Assembly (NCBI GenBank): GCA_033439765.1
Contig: JAULSN010000006.1
Location: forward strand, 62,001 to 126,000
Reading direction: 5' to 3'
DNA: 64,000 nt
From: Lasiosphaeria ovina
Taxonomy: Eukaryota; Ascomycota; Sordariomycetes; Sordariales; Lasiosphaeriaceae
Shown piece after piece: positions 34,901-46,222 of this stretch. Each line of letters opens with the position of its first letter. Position 1 is the first letter of the stretch. A program made the translations under genes and the position numbers. The notes under the pieces were generated by a model that had not been told where the DNA came from, made no database searches, and worked only from the letters and a program-made list of their open reading frames with translations.

Positions 34901-35261
34901 GCTGGAGTCGAGAGGCGCGGGCTGCTCGTTCAAAACGCTACGGTACGGCAGCCCGCACACGCTCGTCGTCACCAAGAATATCGATTCCGGCGCCAGGGCG
35001 AAGAGAGAGTGGACCGACAGGTTCGCCCAGGCCTGGGACGACATCACCAAGTTCGACCAGGAGAAGCTGAAGATGCTTCTTGGTGCGCAGTACGAGAGGA
35101 TCACGAGCATGCGCCATCTCCGCTTCCCTGGCACCGGAACTGCAGCTCAAGCGCAGCAAACTATCGCGGCGAGGCCGCGACAGGCAGGTAGAACAGCTGC
35201 CCAGCCTATCGTCATTGGGGACTCGCCAGTTGCGGGTATGAAGCGGAAGGCTGTGGACTGA
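31980..35261 (+). CDS. Large protein with N-terminal 2-oxoglutarate/Fe(II) oxygenase-like domain
   Basis: My model has six exons: 31980-32431, 32488-33313, 33369-33395, 33473-33867, 33915-34148 and 34202-35261, joining into 997 aa with consistent phases. The prolyl-hydroxylase-like domain (about 130-225) holds the iron ligands His149 and Asp151 (H-T-D) and His204 (V-S-H-E-V), with Arg213/214 as candidate 2-oxoglutarate contact. The Asp codon is created by splicing across the first intron. An acidic run near residues 370-395 follows, then a long helical region and a Cys-containing patch (C-Y-C-T-D-C-P) near residue 835. The C-terminus is basic (M-K-R-K-A-V-D), perhaps a nuclear signal. The third exon is only 27 bp. 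This is a known type of large fungal hypothetical protein; the substrate is unknown. Overlapping frames on the other strand are shadows. Confidence 0.85.
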
Positions 35262-35621
35262 AAACCAGATTGGCTGTCGTGCCTGTGTAACTGCAGTGAC
35301 GGCTGACGGGGCGATGTATAGGGTTATAGGGGCTGACCTCACGGCATTCTAAGTCGGCATCAATATGGCCAAGCAGCGGGGAAATTGCTATGTAGTTTGT
35401 ATTGTAGGACGATACTTTGTAATAACTGTAACAATATACGGAGAGTACTTGTATGTGAACTAGCAAAAGTGCAAAGTCTCGCTGTGCCTACTCTGTGGCG
35501 TCGAGCTGAACTGGCCTACCCATCCTATCCCATCTAAGACTAGCTGGGCAGCTGGACAGGCCGGTTCAGCGAGGTTATGGGCTGGGTCGTCTTGGCTGTC
35601 CGATGGCGCAGCCGACAGTAA
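35262..35621. other. Intergenic region, nothing recognised
   Basis: These 360 bases lie between the convergent oxygenase-like gene and the HET pseudogene and presumably hold 3' untranslated sequence of both. Confidence 0.5.
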
Positions 35622-37319
35622 TTAGTACGCGGGAGAGCTCCACGGGAGCGACAGGGCAAACCGGGACCGCGGGTGGCCCCAGGGGAAGGACTCGCCCGAT
35701 ATCACCGTGAATTCGTCGAGGAGGTCCTTGAAGGCGCCGTGGATGTCGCCATCGCACGTCATCTGTCGGTCGGTGTAGGCCTCGATAGACGTCTTGAATT
35801 TGGTCCAGAAGATTAGTCGAGTGGTGGTGAGCTGGGTTAGGGGCCCGTTGATCGTCTTCGTGGACAGGGCGATGGTCGTCTGGTAATTCTGAACGTGGAG
35901 AGGCATATCGAACAGTCCCGCTCGTAGAGTGATGGGGGCTCAAAATGGGACTCCTCGCAGAAGATGGCGCCGTCGCACAACCAGTGGACCTGCTCCGGAG
36001 TGAATATGAGGCGGCGGCGTGACAGAGAGAATTCCTGGTACGTCTACGCCCTCACGCCCTCGTGCTCCACGCGCTCCGTTCCAGCTCCTCGTCCCCATGT
36101 CGGTGGCTGTGGTTGAAGACGGTCCAGGGAGGGGTGGAAGAGCAGTTCGAGACCAGTGCCAGAGCCCCATACACAGCATCGTCCTCTGGGGGTATGACCT
36201 GGACTACCTGCTGCTCGGGCGTGCGGGGACCGGGGCGGAGGCCGCTGAGGCCTGCGTCGGCCGAATCCCCGCAGGCTGCGACAACTGCCAAGTTTGACTC
36301 GCGGTAGATCCCCACCATGTTGCCCAGCTGAACTGCTCGGTCCTGCTGGTCGGCCTCGCTCCGGCCTTGGCAGATGCAGAGTACGTCGACCCACAAGAAG
36401 CTGAAACCCAAGAGCCGAGCCAAGAGAACGGCGTCTTGGATGGTCTGTGGAAGGCCTTCGGGGAAGGCGTCGTCTAGCTGGAGGGTCTTCTCGTTCTCCA
36501 TGTTCAACTTCAGTTTCTGATCTGCCTCCCAGCAGTAGCTCAGGGCTAGATAAGGGGTTTCGGCAAGCTCAACATCCCGAAGGGCGGAAACGCAACGTCG
36601 GGTAACGTCGAAAAATCGGATTAAACTAGCAGGTATGATTATCACGTCGTTGGTGAGTGTTCTAGCGTGTCTCCTGGCGCCGCGAGCGTGGTAACATACT
36701 CGACGCGGGACCCTGACTGCCGCTCGTCTTTTTCGCTGGAGCAGCTTAGGTCGTGGTCTGTCAGGCAAGTGTCTATCTAGCCCTAGAGCAGCTGTATGTC
36801 GAATGTTGCGGGGCGGTGTCTTGCGCCGAATAGCAGTCGCGGCTGTTCTCGGCGGCCCGGCGTAGATTCAGTGCCTTGGGCTAGGAGGAAGTCGTCCAAG
36901 TGACAAGGCTGTGCAACACAATAATAGCTGGCCAGCGAAATGTGGGAGGGTCTCATGACGCCAGCAACCTCGGTGTCGACGGCCACGCGGACATTCAAAG
37001 TAGGCCTACGCAGGATGAAAAGTGGCCGGCGGATGCTCAGGGCCGAGTCTCCTACCGTCTCGGTTACGTACGAGTGGTACGAATCGAGTGCCACGTCGAG
37101 CACGATGTTGTCGTCCTCCTCCTCAGGGATTGATCGATTGCTAATTAGCATACAAGGCACCCCTTCTCTAGATGGTGGTATAGAACAGGGAACACAGCCG
37201 GCATGTCTCGGAGCTTGTTTGGAGTCTCCGAAGGAATTCCGAATCGTAGCTGGAATCCCGGTTTCCATCCTGTCACGCGTATTTACTCCGTGTAAGAGTC
37301 CATGCCACCTAACAAACAA
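35622..37319 (-). pseudogene. HET-domain (heterokaryon incompatibility) pseudogene
   Basis: The minus strand carries a HET domain at about 36050-36650: Y-L-A-L-S-Y-C-W, then F-P-E-G-L-P-Q-T-I-Q-D-A, L-W-V-D-V-L-C-I-C-Q, and G-D-S-A-D-A-G-L with G-L-R-P-G. After it the frame shifts at a perfect 8-bp tandem duplication (36046-36053 and 36054-36061). Beyond it, T-Y-Q-E-F-S-L-S-R-R-R continues in another frame. A TAG at 36044-36046 stands where the conserved Trp of R-A-W-T-Y-Q-E-F belongs. The C-terminal F-P-W-G-H-P-R-S-R-F-A-L-S-L-P-W motif typical of these proteins ends at 35622. A likely intron (GTATGT) lies near 36690. The 5' end is uncertain; 36783-37319 is open but only loosely similar. HET proteins trigger incompatibility cell death in ascomycetes; this copy looks inactivated. 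Confidence 0.8.
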
Positions 37320-38297
37320 TCAAACACGACCATTAGCAGCCTCGACCGCCGCCGCCAGCGCCTCACACGAAGACACAAACCCCCAGCACCGGCGCGCATT
37401 ATACTCAACCATAAGCCGCGCAAAGTCCGGACTGTTAGTCCCACATCCATCCCTCAGCAAAACGGTATCGAACCCCAGATCGCACGCATCCTTCAGCGAC
37501 GCGAGGACGCACTGGTCGGTATTGACGCCTGCGAACAGCAGCGTGGTAATCCCCTCCTCATCAAGAAACTCAACCAAATCCCGCGGCCCACCACCACCAC
37601 GCCCCGCACTCCCGTCCCGCCCGAGAAAGAACCCCGACAGCCGCTCCTTGTGGAACCGCACCTGCGGCACCGCCGCGTGCTGCGACGCGTCAAACGCATC
37701 TTGAAACCCGCCGTGCAGCGCCGTGTTCCACTGCCCGCGCATCAGCAGGCGGCCCGCGGCGACAGACGTCCCGTCCGGCATGGGCCGCGCGCCGAGGTCG
37801 CCCCCGGGGCCGGTACCGCCGTTCTCCTCGTCAAACTCCTCCCCGTCGCCGTCGCGCGCAACGGCCCGGAACCCGAACGCGCGGTGCAGCACCGGCGGCA
37901 GCGCGGCCAGCGAGCCCTCGTCCAGCCCCCACGTCACGTGCACGACGCGGATGCCGGCGGCGCGCGCCGCTGGGAACGCCGTGCCCAGCAGCGTTGCTTC
38001 GGCGGCTAGCCCGGGCGTGAGTTTCGTGTCTGTGTCTGTGTCTGTGTCTGTGCGCGTCGTGGACGATGACGACATGGCGGCCGACAGGAACAGGTTCTGC
38101 ATGTCGATTACGACGAGAGCGGCCTTGGCGGCCGCGATCGTGATGGGTGCCGTGGTTGTTGTCAGGGTGAGGCGCTGGCCTGCGGGCGGTGATGAGGCTG
38201 TGTGGGTTAGGTCCCAGCCGGACGAGCGGCTGAAGCGCCAGAAGCTGGCGTCGGGGTTGCCGACTACGTCCGGGGCCGTGGAATTGGTGTCGGCCAT
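37320..38297 (-). CDS. Isochorismatase-like cysteine hydrolase
   Basis: The frame starts at ATG 38297 and encodes 325 aa without introns. The catalytic triad of the family is present: Asp65 in V-V-I-D-M-Q-N, Lys217 in R-F-H-K-E-R, and Cys263 in G-V-N-T-D-Q-C-V. Family members hydrolyse isochorismate, nicotinamide or related amides; the substrate here is not predictable. Compared with minimal members (about 200 aa), this protein has an N-terminal extension of about 55 residues and loops rich in Gly and Asp. One loop holds a Thr-Asp dipeptide run (83-91) encoded by a TGTGTC repeat, which may vary in length between strains. Upstream, 568 bp separate it from the divergent MpaB-like gene, so the two may share a promoter region. 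Confidence 0.9.
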   Translation of the reverse strand: MADTNSTAPDVVGNPDASFWRFSRSSGWDLTHTASSPPAGQRLTLTTTTAPITIAAAKAALVVIDMQNLFLSAAMSSSSTTRTDTDTDTDTKLTPGLAAEATLLGTAFPAARAAGIRVVHVTWGLDEGSLAALPPVLHRAFGFRAVARDGDGEEFDEENGGTGPGGDLGARPMPDGTSVAAGRLLMRGQWNTALHGGFQDAFDASQHAAVPQVRFHKERLSGFFLGRDGSAGRGGGGPRDLVEFLDEEGITTLLFAGVNTDQCVLASLKDACDLGFDTVLLRDGCGTNSPDFARLMVEYNARRCWGFVSSCEALAAAVEAANGRV

Positions 38298-38865
38298 GGT
38301 AGGTTTGTTGTGAGGTGGTGTTGAGTTGATGCCAGTGTGTGTGTTGATGGAGGTGTGTTGATGGTGGTGTGTTGATGGTGGGTTGTTGATGGTGGGGGAG
38401 TGAAGTGAGGGGTTGTGAGAAGGTCTGAGGCGGCAGGTTGGTTGGGGACACTGTACGCAGTAAAAGGACGCTGGGCGCAGACCGATTCTTATAGAGCAAT
38501 GTTTCGGCTCAATTAAGATCCACGTCAGTTAATTGCTCTCATCAGCTTCGCCCCGAGAGAGCACTCAGCAGGCAGACTTGTCTCTAAAGTCCAAATTTTA
38601 TACTCTGGTGTGGATTATTTATTAAATTCTGAAGTTGGAAAACTTAGCTTGTTTTGTATGCGAAAACCACTTTAGGCCGGACTTTTGTTTAATGGACTGT
38701 AGCTGCGGCACGGCGTCCCAATGCAGAATTGAGTTTGCGACAATCGGTCTTGGCCATTCCGACGACGACCAATCGCGGTTACTCAAGGTGAAAGGAGCTC
38801 CCAACAGCACGCCACGCCTCCTTCCACCAAAAACGCAACAAATCCAGCATCGTTCACCTGTCACC
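38298..38865. promoter_or_regulatory. Shared upstream region of two divergent genes
   Basis: The isochorismatase-like gene reads left and the MpaB-like gene reads right from this 568-bp region. It includes TGTGTTGATG-type short repeats at about 38330-38400. No specific binding site was identified. Confidence 0.4.
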
Positions 38866-40297
38866 ATGGCTGCCGCCGTCGGCCTTTGGTTTCCCTCTGG
38901 GGCGTGGGCATGGGCCGGCTCGGCGCTGGCTCTGTACGCACTGCTCTGCGCGCTGCTGCGACACCGGCAACAGCGCGCTATGGAATCTGCGCACCCGTTT
39001 CCCACGCGCGCGTCGCTGGCATCCATGACGCATGTGCAGGCGTACGAGATCCACAAGTGGCTCGGCGAGCAAGAATTCCCGTCCGTCTTCGCCGGCTCCA
39101 TCTTCTTCGCGCTCTTCAAGGTGCGCCTTCCTCCCAAATCCCTTCCCCTCTCTCAACACACCAATGAACTAACCCCGTGCCTCCTTTCCACACGGCCGTC
39201 TGCATGCAGACCTACAGCGTGCCGTCCATCTCGCAGCTGCTCGCGCAGACGGGCGAGATCGGCCGCTGCGGCAACGGCAGGCGCGACGTCGAGAAAACGT
39301 CCAAGCGGGCCGCCGACACGAGCGTGCTGCTGACGAACATGGTGGTCGCGCGGCCGGAATCAGAACGCGCCGTGCAGGCGGTCGCGCGCACGCGGTTCCT
39401 GCACGCGGCGCACCGTCGCGCGGGTCGGATTTCCGATGACGACATGCTGTACACGCTGAGCCTGTTCACGCTGGAGCCGATGCGCTGGGTCGACGAGTTC
39501 GAGTGGCGCCGCCTGAGTGCGGCCGAGCGCTGCGCCATGGCGGCTTTCTGGAAGGCGCTGGGCGAGGATCTCGATGTGCCGTACCGCGCCTTGCCCTCGT
39601 CGCAGGCTGGTGGTTGGGTTGATGGTTTGCACTGGCTCGAGGAGCTGGATACGTGGCGCCGTGAGTATGCCGCCCGCCATGTCGTCCTGCACGAGAGCAA
39701 TGTCGCGCTGGCTGCGGCGACGCTCGATATTGCGCTGTTTGAGCTGCCCGCGGCGCTGAAGCCGGCTGGTCGCCATGTGGTTTCGATCCTTCTCGGGCCA
39801 GAGGTCAGGGACGCGGTCGGGTAGGTCGTCTCGTTTCTTTCTTTCGTCTTTCATCACAGTTCTGCATACCTATCCAGACGAGAGGACGCAGCTAAATCCA
39901 TCCATCCAGGCTCCCCCCTCCGCCAGCGTACTACGACACGATATTCCGGGTCACCGTCGCGGTGCGCAAGTTCGTCGTGCGCCACCTGTGTCTGCCGCGG
40001 CCGCACTGGCTGCGGATGCGGCACCTGCTCGACGGCCCGGACCCGCACACGGGCCGGTACCACGTGGCGCGCTGGATTGCACATCCGTGGTACGCGCGGC
40101 GCGGCCGCTGGAGCCCGCGAGCGTGGCTGCGCTGGGCGCGAGGCAGGGTGGAGGAAGAAAACAGGTTCCATGCCGAGGGCTACAAGATCCGCGAGGTCGG
40201 GCCGGCACGGCTGGTCGGGAAAGGGGGCGATGAGATGGATGAGATTGAGCAAAGTGTGAGAGCGAGCAGGGGGGCGTGTCCGCTTGGAACTTTGTAG
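38866..40297 (+). CDS. MpaB/DUF2236-family protein (ER-bound oxygenase-like)
   Basis: Three exons, 38866-39120, 39210-39820 and 39910-40297, join in frame to 417 aa. The ATG has a good context (CACCATGG). The N-terminus has a hydrophobic segment at about 12-30 (A-W-A-W-A-G-S-A-L-A-L-Y-A-L-L), consistent with membrane anchoring. The conserved part (about 100-330) includes R-T-R-F-L-H-A-A-H-R-R-A-G with D-D-D-M-L-Y-T-L-S-L-F following, the usual pattern of this heme-binding-like family, and H-L-C-L-P-R-P near the end. Family members include MpaB of mycophenolic acid synthesis and rubber oxygenase, and many fungal paralogues of unknown substrate. No secondary-metabolite cluster is visible here, so no pathway is proposed. 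The second exon ends with a TAG that is removed by splicing at GTAGGT. Confidence 0.85.
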
Positions 40298-40547
40298 TCT
40301 GGTGAGATTGTTATAGACATAGACTGTAGACTAGAGGTTAAACAGCCGCGTGTTTCTCACTTCATAGACAGTGGCTCGATTAACGCGCTGCAACATACAA
40401 AATGCCATTGGCTCGAGGCCAGTGTCTGGTCTCGGGGGTATTTACTCCCCAACGCCACTATCCGCGCATAGGTAGTAGTCTACCGCTGGCTTGACGAAAG
40501 CCGCAGCTATCCCTCCCCCCAGAAAACAGCGCGGCGGCGCCCATGGC

Positions 40548-41600
40548 CTAGACCGTTGTCAGCCACGCACCAATAGTGGCCGCTGTCTGCGAGTCGCCGG
40601 TGCGCCAGGCGTGCAGCCCACCAACAAGCCCGCTAAACAGCAGGAGCACGAGCATCAGCGCGGCAAGCACCGGCCAGTTGGCGCCCTCGCGGATATGGAT
40701 GCCCCAGCCCTGGGCCAGCGGCTCCGGGACGGCCGAGAGGCGCGTCCGCAGCTTGCGCGGCAGCCACGGGCCCCACATGACGTCGCCGACTCGCCGTGCT
40801 TATCCGCCGCCGAGTAGAAGTAGTGCATGAACGTGTCGCTGTCCATGGGCGGCTCGTCGATCGGGCACGGCTCGTAGATGTAGTTGCCCTGCTTGACTTC
40901 CGCTTCTGGCAGCAGCGACGGCGCGTCGAGCGTGTCCGAGACTCGGGACACGAAGGGGCGCACTCCGAGGCGGAACTGTAATTAAGGTCAAAATTGGGTC
41001 AGAATCAGTGGTTCAGTTGCGTCTTCAGGTATCTGCAGCAATTGGGTGAATTTCCGGCCGGGAAAGCAGCAACTGACCTTGACGTAGATAACCGCGGAAG
41101 GCTGGCTGAGTCTGAACCCGAAAGGCAAGAACATCGGGCGCCTGGCTTCATACGACTGTCTAATACCCCGAAACAGCGCACTATCACTCCGAGCACCGTC
41201 CACCTCGGGCTCTTCAAGGACGTGCGAGTAGCGCTTCGTCTTGACGCATATGTTGAAGTACTCCTTCAGGCGGCTGTCGTCCGGTTTTAGGTCTACCGTG
41301 ATGCTGAACCCCGTCTCCGTCTCCTCCTCGGCGACAAACGTGCCGGCCGGGCTGGTCCAGCCCCCGAGCCGAGACTCCGTCAGCAGCACGTAGGCCCGTG
41401 ATGGCGCTGACACATGCGGCCCTCGCGCGGGATCACGGGGAGTGCTTGCGCTCTACCCCGGTGCGGCGGTCCTCCCTTGGCCATGGCCGTGCAGCTTCTC
41501 GGCGAACGCGTCGAGTGAGCCAGGCCGCGCTTCTCTGAAGTCGGCGTACAGCTCCTGGCGCGGACCAATACGCGGAACCACTAATTAATAAAGCGACAAT
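40548..41600 (-). pseudogene. Decayed fungal membrane-protein gene, unknown function
   Basis: The minus strand reads Q-E-L-Y-A-D-F near 41560, then meets a TAG near 41457. It reopens as P-S-R-A-Y-V-L-L-T-E-S-R-L to a splice donor after 41078 (GTCAGT), and resumes at 40975. The second exon carries Y-I-Y-E-P-C-P-I-D-E-P-P-M-D-S-D-T-F and then needs a frameshift near 40795 to reach the C-terminal part: W-G-P-W-L-P-R-K-L, G-W-G-I-H-I-x-E-G-A-N-W-P and a hydrophobic membrane segment ending at 40548. This C-terminal pattern (Gly-x-x-I-x-E-G-x-N before one membrane helix) recurs in a large fungal family of unknown function. The nonsense codon plus frameshift make it a likely pseudogene. A sequencing error cannot be excluded for either. 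Confidence 0.6.
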
Positions 41601-41818
41601 ATCAAGACTGGAAGTGGAAGAATAACTCATGGGCAACTTTCTTAAGTAGCATTTCATTCATCTAAAGTGTTTTGTCCAAGTTCAATAATTCACCTGAACT
41701 GACCCAACACCTCTTATTGAGGCGCGAACGTGTTAGCACGCGGAGTGCTCCAGCGATGGAACCGCCACCCCGCAACCCCTCATCTAGCGGCATATGCTGC
41801 GCCACTTGCATCAAACCA

Positions 41819-41920
41819 GGCAAGATGGCCGAGCGGTCTAAGGCGCCACGTTAAGGAATTCACCCTTAATCTCAGTATCCGTGGTCCGAAAGGGCGTGGG
41901 TTCGAATCCCACTCTTGTCA
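41819..41920 (+). tRNA. tRNA-Leu (AAG) with a 22-nt intron
   Basis: The acceptor stem GGCAAGA pairs with TCTTGTC, followed by discriminator A. The A box (TGGCCGAGCGG) and B box (GGTTCGAATCC) are perfect. The anticodon stem CCACG/CGTGG encloses TTAAGG, an intron and C, giving anticodon AAG. The intron contains CCCTTAA, able to pair with the anticodon, as is normal for nuclear tRNA introns. A short variable arm typical of Leu and a T-rich run follow. Confidence 0.95.
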
Positions 41921-42562
41921 AACAACTGTTTCTTTTTGTCGTTTTTCACTCAATTCATGCATGCAAAGGAGAATCAGCAACGGTGTGCACAATACCCCCC
42001 CCCTTTCATCCCATCTTTACACTTGACCGATCGATATTGAGACGAAACCCAAGCACAGCGGAACTCGGCTTGGCCCCTCCGCGTATGGGACGTGATTGGA
42101 CGGCAGCTGCATTAGGTACAGCGACGAATTGGGACGCATCAGCGGAAAGGGAAGTGAGTGCTCGGATTGGGGTTTGGTGCGGCCCAGACCCGACGCCACA
42201 CCAATTCGTGTTGAGCTGAACTTCTCGAATCGGGGAAGCTTGCATTCCGATGCACATCGTTAGGTCCAATGCAGGAAACTATTGATTGCATTGTCTGAGT
42301 TCAGCTGGGAATATTTTCTGATGCAGAACTGCATGTCGGGTATTAGCGGCGGCGTCTCCGAATAGCAGCTCTCTCCAGCGTGGCTTATCCGTGTCTGGTA
42401 GCTGCGGTGGTCGTTGGTTCAGTACAAAAGAAGGCTTACGGCCAACTCGAAGTTCTCGTCTTGTCAGACACTCAACTCCATTTTATATTCTGTTTCCTTC
42501 GGAAAAATCTCAAGCCTGCCGAAACCAAGCTCCCCTCAAGCTGCCTAATTACAGCATTCACC

Positions 42563-45067
42563 ATGGCTACCGTCAGGAACAATGAACCGACCCCGGTGTT
42601 CAAGGACTCGAGCTTCCGCGCGCAGTGGGCGGCCATGTCGCTGCGCGAGAGTCTGGCTACCACTCAAGCCAAGATAGGCGTGCTGGTGTGTAATTGATTG
42701 CAGATGCCTGGCCAGCCACATCCGTTGACACTGACCCCACCTCTCCAGCCCGGCACCATCAAGAACAAGGACATCACGAAGTTGTGCCCCATAGCCAGCA
42801 CGCGGGATGGCGAGAGGGAGGGGACGCCGCAGATTGACGAGTTCAACATTGCCATTGTTGGCGCCGGCGTCGCTGGTCTATTCACGGCCATGATTCTCGA
42901 CTACCTGAACAAGGAGTACGACCTCAACGCCAAGTACACCATCTTCGAGGCCAACAAGCCCGAGCGGCTCGGCGGCCGCCTGTACACGCACAAGTTTGAG
43001 CAAAAGGACGACAAATACCCCATCGGCGACCACGACTACTACGACGTCGGGGCCATGCGCTTCCCCAAGACCGGCATCATGGACAGGTCAGTAGACACTT
43101 CTCTTTCCATGTGATTATGGTGAGTGCTGACTTGGTACTGGCACCCGCTTCAGGACCTTTCAGCTCTTTGACCAGATCGGCATGAAGGTTGCAGAAGAAA
43201 AAAAGAAACCGAAGCAGGGAGAGTTGATCCCGTACCTTTTCGTGGGCGAGAAAACGCCCGTGCTCTACAACGGCATCCAGGTGGTCGTAGATAGAGATAT
43301 TTCGGCTGCTGAGCTGAATATTCCCATTTCTGAAGAGTGAGTCGAGAAATGCTGCCAGCCTAATTGTTTTAAAGCTTGCAGTTCAGTCCACCGGCTGACT
43401 CCGCTGCACCAGGTACTCGACCACGAGTGCCGGCAAGGTTGTCGATTCGCAGATCGAGGTCTACAAGGACGTCTACAACAAAATCGGCGCCAAGACGTTT
43501 TGGCAGTTGCTCATGTCTGAGGCCGACCCGTTCAGTGTCCGGCAGTACCTCACCAACCGGTAAGCCTTTCCTTTGCAGCAATGCAGCTTAGTTCTTTCCA
43601 CGTGAGCTAACATGGCATAGCGGGTTCAACTACGACACGATCGAGTTTTTCGAGATCATGACAACGTAAGTTCTTTCATTCCCTGTCTTGAGATGCAGCC
43701 CCGGATAACCAACCTGCCGCAGCGGCAACCGCTGGTACGACCAAGCGATGAGCGAGATGGTCCTCGAGAGACTCGACTTTGACGCCGAGGCTGACTGGTT
43801 CTGCGTCGAGGGCGGCAGCCAGCAGATAGCGCTCAAGATGCGTGACCACATTAAAGATTCGCACAAGATCGAGTTTAGCAAGCGAGTCAAGGCCATGTCG
43901 TACGTCTCCGTCGAGAACGGCAAGGTAGTGGGGCCGAGCCAGCTCAAAGACGGCGACTGCAGTGAAAAGGGCAAGAACGTCATGGTCAGCGTGACGCTGG
44001 AGGGCGAAGATGAGGTCTCGGAAGAGACCCGCGGCCCGTTCCACGCCGTCTTCAACTCGGCGCCGCTCGGTGCCATGCAGCACATGTACCTCGAGGGACT
44101 GAACCTCAACTGGGTAGTCAAGCGCGCGATCCGCAACCTAGGGTACGGGGCGTCGTGCAAGGTGGGCGTGCGCTTCAAGACGCTGTGGTGGATGCAGGAC
44201 AAGTACGGCCCCATCCGCGGCGGGCAAGCCAATACGGACCTGCCGATCCGATGCTGCGTGTACCCGTCGTACAACGTGGAAGACCCCGTCGACCAGCCGG
44301 GCGTGCTTCTGGCCTCGTACACGTGGTCGCAAGAGGCCGAGCGCATCGGCGCGCACATCAAGCACGGGGGGTCGCCCGAGTCGGAGCGCCGGCTGCGCGA
44401 CCTGCTGCTGCACGACCTGGCACGGCTGCACACCAGCAACGAGGTCGACTACGCGGAGCTCCGCGCCTTGCTCGACGACGAGTACCTCGACCATTTCGCG
44501 TACAACTGGAACGCGGACCCGCACACGGTGGGCGCGTTCGCGTATTTTGGTCCAGGTCAGTTCAGGGGCATGTACCCGGGGCTGAGCAAGACGGACGGCA
44601 AGCATGTCATTATCGGCGAGGCGGCGTCGGCGCACCACGCGTGGGTCGTGGGCGCGCTCGAGAGCGCCGTCAGGGGCGTGTACCAGTTCTTGTTCAAGCA
44701 CTCGCACCGCAGCCGCGCGGCGTGCAAAGCCACCGAGGCGTACAACTACGACAACGTTCCGGCGCCGTTTGGCCCGTTGCCCGCCGAGTACGACCGCACG
44801 CAGGAGGTGACGATCCCGTGCTCCGAGCACGGCCACAGCCACGGCCCCGGCGTTGTCGCCCAGACGTCGGCCATTGGCGAGATCGCCCGTCTCCAGGTCT
44901 GGCAGGAGACCAACCGCCTCAAGCAGGGCGGTGACCGACTGGACCCGGACAGGATCAGCGAAGAAGCTGCGCGGCCCATTCTACGTGCTATCGAACAGGC
45001 AATCGAGGCGTCGCCCCTGACGCCCCTGCCGCACCACAATGGAGGTGTTGTGGCTGCTGGTGCTTGA
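42563..45067 (+). CDS. L-amino-acid oxidase-like flavoprotein
   Basis: Six exons, 42563-42685, 42749-43086, 43154-43336, 43413-43559, 43621-43665 and 43723-45067, join in frame to 726 aa. The FAD-binding motif G-A-G-V-A-G is at 79-84, with the acidic end of the second strand and E-R-L-G-G-R-L at about 113-119. Near the C-terminus D-G-K-H-V-I-I-G-E-A-A-S-A-H-H-A-W-V-V-G-A-L-E is the flavin-contact motif of the amine oxidase family. Length and layout fit fungal L-amino-acid oxidases, which deaminate amino acids to keto acids with H2O2 and ammonia, often for nitrogen acquisition. No signal peptide is evident at the N-terminus, so the protein may be cytosolic. The gene sits between two convergent tRNA-Leu genes. 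Frames on the other strand are shadows. Confidence 0.9.
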
Positions 45068-46222
45068 CGATGAGAGCTTGACAAATCAGTGTAATTAGTG
45101 GACATTGAATGTCAGATCAAGGATAACAGCTTAATACCTGCGACGAATCTCAACGTTCACCGTTTCTATTGTTGTCATAATCCCTAGGTCTAGGCCGACG
45201 CTGCTTCAACCTGAGTTGCCCTGAGCGAGCTGGGCTGAGCTTGTGATCCTTGACCTGGGCGCCTCGTCTGAAGCTGTTAGTGACATGCAGGGCGCCAACC
45301 TCTGGGACTAGAACAGCATGCCGCGCAAGGTTCGCATCGGCTGCATCATCGAACACGGCGGCGAAAGCTTCGCCATGCGTGCGGCCGTCACCGGCAGCCT
45401 TTACGGGCTTCGTCGCTCCGTGTTGGACTTCGGGATTGGCCGCCTGAGCTCGGCCAAGACGCGCGTCGTGTTTGACCCCGACAGGAACGCGAAGGAGGTC
45501 CTGACGGATGCTCGTTGCAGGGGCGTCTGTGGGAGGTCAACGAGCGGTACTCGGATCAGTTCGCTTCTCAAGACCAACGCCCAACGAAGCCTTGGCGTAG
45601 GGAGAGGAGGGAGAGACAGAGGGAGAAGAGACGGGAGTGGTACAGAATGAAAAGGCCAATCAAGAAGGCAAATCTGATCCCACAGAGCCGGACCAGGATG
45701 CTGCAGAGTTTGCGGACGTCCCGAAGTTCGTCGCCATTGGTCCCTAATTAGGCCAACTTGGGGACAACCCATCTATGCTTCATTGCACAAGGCCCTAGGC
45801 AGCCGCAGTAATGAGCTCTTCTGGCACGGTGAATGTTGTGGCAGCGTCTTTAGGACGGTATTTATGTTGTGTCCCCGAGGAAACCGGCCGTTGATTGCCT
45901 AGCTCCTCATCTCCAGCCAATTGTACAATCGAGAACTGTCATGTCGGAGTAAAAGCCGCGAGCAGTTACGTAGATGAAACGGGAGGTAGGCGTCCAGATT
46001 CGTCTCATCTAACAGCTTGGAAGGTAAATAAAGGCGCGTGCCAGCTCTGCACTGTTATTAGGTAGTGGAGGTTGTTGTCATTAGACCACTCTGCCACAAT
46101 GTCTATTGGTCAACTTTTGATGAAGAGGTCTAGCTCATTGCCCGCTATAGAGCATGCCCTTAAATGGGAATGCCAAGAGAGAAAGGAGAAGTAGAGAAGG
46201 GGGACGGCAAAAAGAAGATGCT
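45068..46222. other. Intergenic region, no supported gene
   Basis: A 110-codon frame at 45318-45650 has no recognisable domain and is not accepted. The region holds one copy of a 24-bp sequence (45991-46014) found inverted at 55758-55781. Confidence 0.5.
45991..46014 (-). repeat. 24-bp sequence shared with 55758-55781, possible LTR start
   Basis: Read on the minus strand it begins TGTTAGATGAGACGAATC, a TG-starting sequence as at an LTR end. The identical 24 bases occur on the plus strand at 55758-55781. Sequence beyond differs, so this may be the edge of a related solo LTR. Confidence 0.5.

Noticed and set aside
43630..44842. Several long minus-strand frames over the L-amino-acid oxidase
   Set aside because: Shadows of the GC-rich sixth exon; no family motifs.
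45318..45650. 110-codon plus-strand frame downstream of the oxidase
   Set aside because: Starts plausibly but soon becomes low-complexity Arg/Gly text; no family features.
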